A DNA stretch of 43,188 nucleotides from an uncultured Bacteroidota bacterium (GTDB taxonomy: Bacteria > Bacteroidota > Bacteroidia > Chitinophagales > Chitinophagaceae). The notes under the pieces were generated by a model. The model saw nothing but the letters and a program-made list of their open reading frames with translations, made no database searches and was not told the DNA's origin. Below, piece by piece: positions 1-7,711 of the stretch; position 1 is the stretch's first letter, and each line of letters opens with the position of its first letter. The stretch is taken from the NCBI GenBank assembly GCA_938008665.1, contig CALLKA010000050.1:1-43188 (forward strand), in the 5' to 3' direction. The position numbers were made by a program, and so were the translations under genes.

Positions 1-52
1 CAATAAAAACTTATTTAGCATTGACTGGTTAAAGTTTGAATAAATTAATTGC

Positions 53-367
53 TTACGACAGTTGAAAAACATTGATCAAAGGAATTGAAACTGGAGAGTT
101 GTCTGGGTTCGTTTCCATGATGTCTTTCATATATGCCCACCATTTTTTCATCACAGGATGATGGGGTAATTCATCTAATTTTATTGGGTCTGTAATTTTT
201 AATACCCCAAATAAACTTAAGCTTTCTTCATTTAAGTAAATATGATATTCGCTAATACCGTTTGTTTTAAGCAATGCTACTAGTTCAGGCCAAATTTCAT
301 GATGTCTTTTTTGGTACTCTGATTCATACCCCTTCATTAATTTCATTTCAAATGCCAGTTGTTGCAT
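53..367 (-). CDS. rhaM: L-rhamnose mutarotase
   Basis: Interconverts the alpha and beta anomers of L-rhamnose in the cytoplasm, feeding rhamnose isomerase. The 104-residue length matches the family, and the protein aligns end to end with what I recall of E. coli RhaM. The active-site residues Tyr18 and His22 lie in EYQKRHHEIWPEL, and the Trp76-Trp77 pair is followed by the family signature NPDNSPVS at 87-94. There is no signal peptide. It is the last gene of the minus-strand run, 49 bases after the alpha/beta hydrolase gene. No other rhamnose pathway gene (isomerase, kinase, aldolase) is in the window, so it is either part of a larger scattered regulon or serves sugar released by the neighbouring exported proteins. 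Family assignment is secure; the substrate is inferred from the family. Confidence 0.93.
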   Translation of the reverse strand: MQQLAFEMKLMKGYESEYQKRHHEIWPELVALLKTNGISEYHIYLNEESLSLFGVLKITDPIKLDELPHHPVMKKWWAYMKDIMETNPDNSPVSIPLINVFQLS

Positions 368-416
368 AAATTTATTTATTGAATATAGTAAGTTACTTTC
401 CTTAAGATCAAAGCTT

Positions 417-1373
417 TTATTGGTTTATAAAATTTTGTATGGCATTGGCTACTTTTAAGTAGGATTCCTCCATAGGAATGTGGCCAACATTAGGTAAAAT
501 AAACAGCTGACTGTTTTTTATATCCTGTTTGAATAAATAAGCATTGTCCACTGAAATTAATTGGTCCTGTTCCCCCCAAATAATAAGGGTAGGTTGTTGT
601 ATTGATTTTATTTCATTCGGATTTAAAGGTCTTCTACTTTTAAATAGAGATAAGGTGGCACGTCTGTTACCAGCACTTAATAATAACTCATGGTACCTGG
701 TAATGGTAGCTTCGGTCACAAATGATTTATCATAAAATACAGTTTCCAAACTCTTTTTAACCAATGATTTTGGCGTGATGAACAGCAGTAAATTATTAAT
801 GATGGGTAAGCTTGCAATTTTGAATCCCAAACTTCCCTTTTCATTTTTTTGCGGATAACCAGTGGCATCTAATAAAATTACTTTGTTTACTTTTTCTGGA
901 TGCGCTACTGCATATTGCCAGGCGATTCCACCGCCCAATGAATTTCCTGAAATAGTACATTTTTTTATTTGTAGCCGATTCAAAAATGAATCCACAAAAT
1001 TTATATAATAAGCACCCCCATAATCATTCTCTGGATTAGGACCAGTTAAACCAAAGGCAGGTAAGTCAAAACGAATAATTCTTTTTTTATTTTTTGAATT
1101 GGAGGCGATTATTTTAACAACACTATCCCAAGTATTTAACGAGGAGGAAGTGCCATGTATCAAAATTAATGGTGAAGGATCATTGGGGTTACCTTCATCC
1201 CGATAATGCACCTGCATGCCCATCAATGGTAAAAATTTAGACGGACTTTGTGCATATTTCAGTTTTAATTTTTCAACTGGGATATCTCTTTGTGCATACA
1301 CAGAAAACAATACAATCATTACCAATAAAAAACTTGATAATGTATAAAGTAGGGGGCGAATCAGTTTTTTCAT
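417..1373 (-). CDS. alpha/beta hydrolase, membrane-anchored or exported
   Basis: A 318-residue alpha/beta-hydrolase-fold enzyme. Residues 7-27 form one hydrophobic segment that is either a signal peptide or a membrane anchor, so the catalytic domain should face the periplasm. The oxyanion motif HGTSSS is at 73-78, the nucleophile elbow GNSLGG at 143-148 puts the Ser at 145, the acid is Asp270 in WGEQD, and the base is His298 in VGH. The cap region (about 180-250) carries no motif I recognise, so the substrate (ester, lactone or C-C bond) cannot be named. The gene starts 1 base after the stop of the upstream DUF2231-cytochrome gene, so the two are probably translationally coupled. An esterase removing acyl groups from a sugar would fit the locus, but that is inference. 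Confidence 0.85.
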   Translation of the reverse strand: MKKLIRPLLYTLSSFLLVMIVLFSVYAQRDIPVEKLKLKYAQSPSKFLPLMGMQVHYRDEGNPNDPSPLILIHGTSSSLNTWDSVVKIIASNSKNKKRIIRFDLPAFGLTGPNPENDYGGAYYINFVDSFLNRLQIKKCTISGNSLGGGIAWQYAVAHPEKVNKVILLDATGYPQKNEKGSLGFKIASLPIINNLLLFITPKSLVKKSLETVFYDKSFVTEATITRYHELLLSAGNRRATLSLFKSRRPLNPNEIKSIQQPTLIIWGEQDQLISVDNAYLFKQDIKNSQLFILPNVGHIPMEESYLKVANAIQNFINQ

Positions 1374-1374
1374 A

Positions 1375-2781
1375 TTATTTTTTTTCTGTAACTTTTACCA
1401 ATTGTGTATCGGTGATTAATTTTTCAATTTGATAATTTCCAAAATCAACTTTTACATTTGGAAATACACTTTTTATTTTATTTAATCCTTCAACTGTAAT
1501 GCTTGTTTGTCCTAGATATAACTGATTTAGTTTTTTTAGGTTGGTTAGTTTTAATAACCCCGCTAAGGTAATTTTTGTATTCACTAAGTTTAAATATTGC
1601 AATTCATTCAAGCTGTTTAATTTGGATAATTGTTCATCGCTAATCCTGGCATTATTTATACTTAGTCTAGTTAAGGAAGTACAACCAGCAATTGCTTCTG
1701 AAAGTGCGTCTGTAAATTGCATTCCCGGCATTTTTATCCAAACCAAGTTTTCCTTAATATCTCCAATTAAATCATGAATGGTGTCACTGGTATGGGACAA
1801 GGTAATAAAATTCGCATTTAGGTAATTACTATTTAAAGCCACGTTTACAATGGTAACTCCTTTATTTTTTAATGCATTGATTGCTTTTTCATCCGCAGGT
1901 GCAACTTCTTTTTCAGGAATGGATATGACCTCCACTTTGTTAACGTTATTATTTTGTAATGCCAATAAAATATTTGGGATTGAATTAGTTTGCGGCAACT
2001 CCTTTACTTTTTTTTCAAAGCTCGCACCGGTATTAATCCACCACTCCAATAGCATTCTTTCTTGGTCTGTGATTTGTGGTTTCCCCTTCGGTGGCATATG
2101 TTGTTCATCCACGGGGTCCAATAGTATGTTTTTATATATAGTGCTGGTCATTGCTTCACCAGCGTGAATGATGATTCCATCCTCACCTCCTTTTAAGATC
2201 CACTCTTTTTCATCTAACCGCAATTTTCCTTTTTGCTTGATTGCCGAGTGACAACCATAACATTTGTCTTTTAATATAGGCTGAATGATATCCTTATATA
2301 CCAAGGCCTCTTGTGCATTTGTGATAATTGGTTTGTCGTTTTTAATAAGGCCACCTTCCTCTTTAGATACACCTGTTGTTAAATATCCCGTGCCATGGGT
2401 AAGCGTGCCACCCAAATGCCCGGTTAATATAATGAGTAACAATAAAAAATAGCTTAGCCACTTTGAATAAACCGTTTTGTTTATTTTAATTAAATAATAG
2501 CCAGTCAAAGATATTACTGCAACACTGATTCCCAACCATTGATGTTTAAAAATTAGGTCTGCATCATGGTCGCCGTTATTCGCTAATGCCAATCCAGTGA
2601 AGCAGGAAAACACCGCACTAATCGCGCCTAATAAATAAGCAAGGGGCAATGCGTTGGTTAGTTGGTTAAATTTTTCCCATTTTGAAATAAGTTGCATTAA
2701 AATAGCAAATAGTAAAATACCAATCGGTAAGTGAACTAAGACTGGATGAAAATGACCAATAAAATTTATAATTGTTTCCAA
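1375..2781 (-). CDS. DUF2231 membrane protein fused to planctomycete-type cytochrome c and leucine-rich repeats
   Basis: 468 residues in three parts. Residues 1-130 hold four or so membrane helices of the DUF2231 type, with the start motif HPVLVHLPIG at 12-21. Residues 160-255 form a PSCyt1-type cytochrome c domain with the haem motif CYGCH at 174-178 and the usual HMPPKG stretch at 228-233, which can supply the axial Met. Residues 340-450 form degenerate leucine-rich repeats. It is probably a membrane electron-transfer partner for the DUF1549/DUF1553 and DUF1501 proteins encoded upstream. The first codon is TTG; no ATG or GTG lies between it and the in-frame stop upstream, and the DUF2231 motif begins only 11 residues in, so TTG is probably right. 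A longer paralogue lies at 12815-14983. Domain calls are firm; the redox role is inferred. Confidence 0.85.
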   Translation of the reverse strand: METIINFIGHFHPVLVHLPIGILLFAILMQLISKWEKFNQLTNALPLAYLLGAISAVFSCFTGLALANNGDHDADLIFKHQWLGISVAVISLTGYYLIKINKTVYSKWLSYFLLLLIILTGHLGGTLTHGTGYLTTGVSKEEGGLIKNDKPIITNAQEALVYKDIIQPILKDKCYGCHSAIKQKGKLRLDEKEWILKGGEDGIIIHAGEAMTSTIYKNILLDPVDEQHMPPKGKPQITDQERMLLEWWINTGASFEKKVKELPQTNSIPNILLALQNNNVNKVEVISIPEKEVAPADEKAINALKNKGVTIVNVALNSNYLNANFITLSHTSDTIHDLIGDIKENLVWIKMPGMQFTDALSEAIAGCTSLTRLSINNARISDEQLSKLNSLNELQYLNLVNTKITLAGLLKLTNLKKLNQLYLGQTSITVEGLNKIKSVFPNVKVDFGNYQIEKLITDTQLVKVTEKK

Positions 2782-2859
2782 GTGATTTTTAATTTGAGTG
2801 TAACTACCTGCTTTTCTAAATAGTTTGCTGCATTATTTATAACGGTTCATTTTAATTAA

Positions 2860-4362
2860 CTAGGCAACAATTTCATTAATTACGCGTCCATGCACATCGG
2901 TTAATCTAAAGGACCTCCCTTGAAATGGATACACTAATTTTTCATGATCAAATCCTAATTGATTTAATATGGTTGCTTGCATATCATGCGCTGTTACTTT
3001 TCCACTAATGGCACTATATCCAATTTCATCCGTTTCCCCAAAGCTTGTTCCTTGCTTAATACCACCGCCTGCCATCCAAGTAGTGAAGGCTTCTGTGTGA
3101 TGATCTCTACCTTTAAATGGTAAAGTTTTACCATCTCTATTTTCTTGCATCGGTGTGCGTCCAAATTCACCACCCCATACCACCAATGTTTCATCAAGTA
3201 ATCCTCTTTGTTTTAAATCAAGCAACAATGCGGTGATTGGTTTATCAATACTGCGACATTTATTTACGAGGCCAATATCTACCGCATTTTTTACATCTGT
3301 ACCATGACTATCCCAACCCCAATCAAATAGCTGAACAAAACGTACGCCTTTCTCCACTAATTTACGCGCCAATAAAACATTGTTTGCAAAACTCGTGGTA
3401 CCCGGTTGCGTGCCATACATCTCATGAATATAGGCTGGTTCATCATTAATATTCATGACATCAGGAACTGAAATTTGCATTTTAAATGCCATTTCGTATT
3501 GCGCCATTCTTGCAATGGTCTCAGGGTCTTTAAATTCATTATAGGTTAATTGATTCGCTTCATTGATTGCATCAATCGATGCTTTGCGTAAGTCGCGATC
3601 AATTCCAGCAGGGTCTTTTAAAAATAAAACTGGATCTCCTTCACTACGACACTGAACACCTTGATATACGGAGGGTAAAAATCCATTGCCCCAAACACTT
3701 TTTCCTGCATCTGGATTGTTGCCTCCTGAAGTTAATACCACGAAGCCGGGCAGATTGCTATTTTCACTACCAAGTCCATATGTTGCCCATGCACCAATAC
3801 TTGGTCTACCTAATCGAGCCGATCCTGTATGCATTAATAATTGTGCTGGACCATGATTGAATTGATCTGTTTGTACGGCTTTTAAAAAACTTATTTCATC
3901 TGCGACCGTTGCTAAATGGGGAAGATTATCAGAAATCCACGCGCCACTTTGTCCCCTTTGTTTAAATATAGCTTGAGGTCCTAACATTTTAGGAACACCA
4001 CGTATGAATGCGAATTTTTTTCCTTCTAGTAAACTTTGGGGACAATCCTGTCCGTCTAATTTTAATAACTCAGGCTTATAATCAAATAGTTCCAATTGCG
4101 AAGGCGCGCCAGCCATATGTAAATAGATGACCGATTTTGCTTTACCAATAAAATGCGGTGCTTGCGCCATAAGTGGATTGCTATTAACAAATTGATCTAA
4201 GCGATCCTTGCTACCTAACCAATCACATCCACCCACCATGGAGCCTAAAGCCATCGCCCCGATGCCAGAAAAACATTCTTTAAAAAAATATTTTCTAGTG
4301 ATTTGATGTGATGTTTGAAGGTTAGCTTCCTGTATAATATTTTTATTACTTCGCTTACTCAT
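2860..4362 (-). CDS. DUF1501 family protein (alkaline-phosphatase/sulfatase-like fold), Tat-like signal
   Basis: A 500-residue DUF1501 protein. This family belongs to the alkaline phosphatase/sulfatase superfamily and is abundant in Planctomycetes and Verrucomicrobia; its reaction is not established. The N terminus has a Tat-like sequence TRKYFFKE (22-29) followed by a glycine-rich hydrophobic segment ending near Cys46, which could also be a lipobox. Conserved blocks are HMAGAPSQLELFDYKP (82-97), WGWDSHG (348-354), WGGEFGRTP (396-404) and GRDHH (418-422), which carry the likely metal-binding Asp/His residues. It sits 6 bases after the DUF1549/DUF1553 gene, an arrangement repeated at 14986-18777. 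Members of this group are often misnamed sulfatases; I see no sulfatase C/S-x-P-x-R motif. Confidence 0.88.
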   Translation of the reverse strand: MSKRSNKNIIQEANLQTSHQITRKYFFKECFSGIGAMALGSMVGGCDWLGSKDRLDQFVNSNPLMAQAPHFIGKAKSVIYLHMAGAPSQLELFDYKPELLKLDGQDCPQSLLEGKKFAFIRGVPKMLGPQAIFKQRGQSGAWISDNLPHLATVADEISFLKAVQTDQFNHGPAQLLMHTGSARLGRPSIGAWATYGLGSENSNLPGFVVLTSGGNNPDAGKSVWGNGFLPSVYQGVQCRSEGDPVLFLKDPAGIDRDLRKASIDAINEANQLTYNEFKDPETIARMAQYEMAFKMQISVPDVMNINDEPAYIHEMYGTQPGTTSFANNVLLARKLVEKGVRFVQLFDWGWDSHGTDVKNAVDIGLVNKCRSIDKPITALLLDLKQRGLLDETLVVWGGEFGRTPMQENRDGKTLPFKGRDHHTEAFTTWMAGGGIKQGTSFGETDEIGYSAISGKVTAHDMQATILNQLGFDHEKLVYPFQGRSFRLTDVHGRVINEIVA

Positions 4363-4368
4363 GTCATA

Positions 4369-7125
4369 TTAATTTTTTGTCAAAAATTCATCTGTATTTA
4401 TGATTGCCGTGGTGACCATCATTAACGCTGCCGAACTTGCGTCCCCATTTTTATTACCAGTAATTTGTTCAATGCGAAAACTGTCTTGTTTGTATCTCGT
4501 CAATGCAGTTTGATATAATTTTTCAAATACTTTTTGTTGATCGGGGCTAATTGTTTTATTAAATGCCAATTCATAAGCCTTGCTAATTTGTTTGCTTGCG
4601 TTTTGAGGAACCATTTTTATTACACGTTTGGCAAAATGTTGGGCAGCTTCAATGTATACGGAATCATTTAATGAATTAAGTGCTTGTAGTGGCGTGTTGG
4701 TTCTGATACGGCGCGCCGCGCAAACTTCCCTACTCGTTCCATCAAAACTTAACATTGATGGATAGGGTGCTGATCGTTTCCAAAAGGTATATAAGGCGCG
4801 CCTATATTGATCTCCATCTGTACTTAATATCCATTTAGCACCATTATACGGCGACTTCCAAATACCTTCTGGTTGGTAAGGATACACACTAGGGCCATTC
4901 ATTTTATTACTTAATAATCCACTTACGGTTAATGCCTGATCCCGTATTTGTTCTGCGGATAATCTTACTCTTGGGCCTCTTGCATATAATTTATTATAGG
5001 GATCTTTGGTTATGGCATCCTTATTAAATTTTGAATCCTGTTGATAGGTTGCACTCATCACCATTTCTTTGATCATTTTTTTCAAACTCCATTGATGCGT
5101 ATTCATAAGTTGCCAGGATAAATAATTGAGTAGCTCCTCGTGTGTTGGTGCAATACCCTGCGTTCCAAAATCTTCTAGGGTTTCTGTAATTCCTTGACCA
5201 AATAATTGCTCCCATATTCTATTAACAATCGTTCGAGCAGTTAGCGGATTTTTTTTATCTGTCAACCACATCGCCATACCCAATCTGTTTTTAGGTGCTC
5301 CTGCAGGCAATCCACCTAAGGAGGCGGGTACATCTGGCACCACCACTTTACCTTTTACCAACCAGTTACCTCTTTCAAATATATGTGTGGTTCGAGACAT
5401 ATTGCTTGGATTATCAAGCATGATAGGTGTTGGCGTGTAATTATTTGAATGTAATAATGAATCAAAATTGTTATAGGCCAATTCACCTTCTGGTGTTCCA
5501 TTTTTTGGAAATGGATTGTCTAATCTCAACCAATCATATTGTATGCCGTTTTCGTCTGGGTTGTTTATTTGACGATTATTATAAATAAAAACTAAATGAT
5601 GTTTCCCGATGGTTGTAGGAATAGCAGTAGTTGCAATTTTCCAATCTCCTTTTGAATTTTCAACGACAATATTTTTTAGCAAGGGACCTTTTGCTGAATC
5701 TAAATGAATTTCCCATTTGCCTCCTGGTTTCCATGATTTGTATTTGTAATACAATAAAGTACTACCCGTTAAATCAATATCTTTTATACGAGCTTCCCCC
5801 TTATTTCTTAGCATTAACCATTTGGTATCCGCTAATGCACCATTGATAATTTGATCTGCCACCAATGAGTTAATAGCGGTTTGCCCTGTTTTAATAAATC
5901 GCATCAAGTCCTTTTCTCGCGACGGCGCATTTTTATGCAACCAATCTTGCAATTGAAATAATCTTATACTATCTGTATTATGAAATTCTTTTAAAAAAGG
6001 ATATTCTGCATAGGTATCCTCATCTCTTGTATTATTAAATAAGGCTAAAAATTTATAATATTCTTCATGTTTAAAAGGATCGTAAGGATGGCTATGACAT
6101 TGTACACAAGCGAAAGTAGTGCCCATCAAACTAACCCAAGTGGTATTCACGCGATCAATCACAGCAGCAGTTCTAAATTCTTCATTATCCGTTCCGCCTT
6201 CATCATTGGTCAATGTATTGCGATGAAATGCAGTGGCAATGTATTGTGCATCTGTAGGGTTAGGTAATAAATCGCCTGCGAGTTGTTCTGTTAAAAAAAT
6301 ATTGTAAGGTTTGTCAACATTAAATGCATTAATTAACCAATCACGATATCTCCAAATAGTTCTTGAATCATCTTTCTCAAAACCTCTGGTATCAGCGTAT
6401 CTTGCCATGTCCATCCACAAGCCTGCCCACTTTTCACCATATTGTGGCGTTGCTAATAATTCGTTCACTAAAATTTCATAAGCATCCTCATTATTATTTT
6501 GAAGATATTTTTTTGCAATTGCTTCAGGTGCCGGCATTCCTATAATATCAAAACTTACACGACGAAGTAATGTTGGCTTATCTGCAATTGACGCAGGTGT
6601 TAAACCTTCGGCTTTTATTTTTTTATAAATAAATGGATCAATATTATTTTTTATCCAACTTGGTTTTCCAAATAAACCAAATGGTCCAACACCTACTGAT
6701 GGAATAGGTGTTTCTTCCACAGGAACATAGGCCCAATGATCACCCCATTTAGCACCTTGGTTAATCCATTTTTTTAATAAACTAATTTCATCATTACTTA
6801 ACGGTGGATGCTTATAAGGCATGCGTTCCTCTGGATCGGTCAAATAAAGCCGCTTGATCATTTCACTATTTTCAGCATCCCCTGGTATGATTGCCACCTT
6901 CCCAGATTTATTAACTGCAAGTGCTTCTTGTCTGAATAATAAACTAAACCCACTTTGTCTTTTAACGCCCCCGTGACAACTTATGCATTTTTTGTTAATC
7001 AATGGTTTTACTTCAGCATTAAAGTCAACTTGTTTGTTATTGATAAAGTAGCGGGAACCTATTAATACGGGCACTAAAAAAAGTAGGATGACTATATAAA
7101 TTTTAGGGACTCTTTTCAATATCAT
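4369..7125 (-). CDS. PSCyt1-DUF1549-DUF1553 multidomain cytochrome protein with CBM6-like insert
   Basis: 918 residues and first gene of the minus-strand operon. After one N-terminal hydrophobic segment (9-28) comes a PSCyt1 cytochrome c domain with CISCH at 47-51. DUF1549 (PSCyt2) spans about 157-366 and ends in a second possible haem motif, CVQCH at 340-344, within the family block HSHPYDPF. A beta-sandwich-like segment at about 430-530, including GKHHLVFIYNN near 506, resembles a family 6 carbohydrate-binding module. DUF1553 (PSD1) spans about 611-880, with KNPLTARTIVNRIWEQLFG near its start. The protein should be exported, anchored and haem-binding. The reaction of this family is unknown; its association with carbohydrate degradation loci is known from Planctomycetes and Verrucomicrobia. 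The insert is missing from the paralogue at 16438-18777. Confidence 0.88.
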   Translation of the reverse strand: MILKRVPKIYIVILLFLVPVLIGSRYFINNKQVDFNAEVKPLINKKCISCHGGVKRQSGFSLLFRQEALAVNKSGKVAIIPGDAENSEMIKRLYLTDPEERMPYKHPPLSNDEISLLKKWINQGAKWGDHWAYVPVEETPIPSVGVGPFGLFGKPSWIKNNIDPFIYKKIKAEGLTPASIADKPTLLRRVSFDIIGMPAPEAIAKKYLQNNNEDAYEILVNELLATPQYGEKWAGLWMDMARYADTRGFEKDDSRTIWRYRDWLINAFNVDKPYNIFLTEQLAGDLLPNPTDAQYIATAFHRNTLTNDEGGTDNEEFRTAAVIDRVNTTWVSLMGTTFACVQCHSHPYDPFKHEEYYKFLALFNNTRDEDTYAEYPFLKEFHNTDSIRLFQLQDWLHKNAPSREKDLMRFIKTGQTAINSLVADQIINGALADTKWLMLRNKGEARIKDIDLTGSTLLYYKYKSWKPGGKWEIHLDSAKGPLLKNIVVENSKGDWKIATTAIPTTIGKHHLVFIYNNRQINNPDENGIQYDWLRLDNPFPKNGTPEGELAYNNFDSLLHSNNYTPTPIMLDNPSNMSRTTHIFERGNWLVKGKVVVPDVPASLGGLPAGAPKNRLGMAMWLTDKKNPLTARTIVNRIWEQLFGQGITETLEDFGTQGIAPTHEELLNYLSWQLMNTHQWSLKKMIKEMVMSATYQQDSKFNKDAITKDPYNKLYARGPRVRLSAEQIRDQALTVSGLLSNKMNGPSVYPYQPEGIWKSPYNGAKWILSTDGDQYRRALYTFWKRSAPYPSMLSFDGTSREVCAARRIRTNTPLQALNSLNDSVYIEAAQHFAKRVIKMVPQNASKQISKAYELAFNKTISPDQQKVFEKLYQTALTRYKQDSFRIEQITGNKNGDASSAALMMVTTAIINTDEFLTKN

Positions 7126-7337
7126 TTTTGCAACATTTTCAGTATTTAAGATAGGTTATTTTTAAACACAGGCAAAAGGCGTAACTACGAATTTTTTACT
7201 AGTATAGTGATAGTTGCATTTTGCACTTAATGAAGCTGTAAATTTCAAAATGGCCCTTAATCGGAATTTAAATTAAAGGTTTGTTTCATATCTGTTTAAC
7301 ATATTAAACTAAAGTTAATAAAAGATTAAACATTTTA

Positions 7338-7574
7338 ATGCCATCAAAGCTTAGTAAGGGGGTGCACCAACATTTAAAGCTGATATGGAATGCAAATGAC
7401 CTATTATTAGTTGGAGTTGTATTTATTAATGCAGCCCTAAGTTTTGCAGTTTTATATGTTAACCTTGCAATATATCTTTTCTTATATATATTAGTATCCA
7501 ACCTTATCAAATGGATTCAATGCCCTTCTATTCCAATTTCAATGAAAAGCAAACAGCAGGTTGATATGAATTAA
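7338..7574 (+). CDS. possible small membrane protein (hypothetical)
   Basis: A 78-codon frame starting with ATG. It encodes a basic N terminus (SKGVHQHLK) and a long hydrophobic stretch of about 40 residues, from NANDLLLVG to SNLIKWIQCP, enough for one or two membrane helices, followed by a short polar tail. I do not recognise the family. Support comes from context: a strong hairpin begins 13 bases after the stop, in a place where neither flanking gene needs a terminator. Against it, hydrophobic frames arise easily by chance in AT-rich DNA, no ribosome binding site is obvious, and an overlapping frame exists on the other strand (7304-7510). The stretch may instead encode a small RNA. Confidence 0.35.
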   Translation: MPSKLSKGVHQHLKLIWNANDLLLVGVVFINAALSFAVLYVNLAIYLFLYILVSNLIKWIQCPSIPISMKSKQQVDMN

Positions 7575-7587
7575 TTTATAGGAATAC

Positions 7588-7623
7588 GGAAGCCCCGCTT
7601 CAAGCAATCGAAGCGGGGCTTCC
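7588..7623. terminator. perfect 14-bp GC-rich hairpin
   Basis: Inverted repeat GGAAGCCCCGCTTC (7588-7601) and its exact complement (7610-7623) around an 8-base loop. The T tract on either side is weak; the plus side has a run of six T only about 14 bases later. It lies between divergent genes, where no terminator is expected unless a third transcript ends here. Confidence 0.7.
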
Positions 7624-7711
7624 TTGCTGCTGAATTTTTTGAGAATAAAACATTATTTTCATAGACGTAATCCGGCAGTATTTAAACCTGGTTGTATTTA
7701 AAAATTAATTC

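Larger units (their letters stand above)
7126..7711. other. 586-base intergenic region between divergent genes
   Basis: This is the only gene-poor stretch over 300 bases. It separates the minus-strand DUF1549/DUF1553 gene from the plus-strand GGT-like gene and must hold both promoters, but I find no convincing Bacteroidota TAnnTTTG/TTG promoter pair in it. It also contains a possible 78-codon open frame (7338-7574) and a perfect 14-bp hairpin (7588-7623), described separately. Confidence 0.6.

Noticed and set aside
2860..4362. Sulfatase activated by the SUMF1-like protein
   Set aside because: DUF1501 proteins lack the C/S-x-P-x-R sulfatase motif, and the SUMF1-like protein at 33979-34938 lacks the formylglycine-enzyme cysteines.
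7304..7510. 68-codon minus-strand frame in the intergenic region
   Set aside because: It overlaps the better-placed plus-strand frame, has no family features, and is not followed by a terminator on its own strand.
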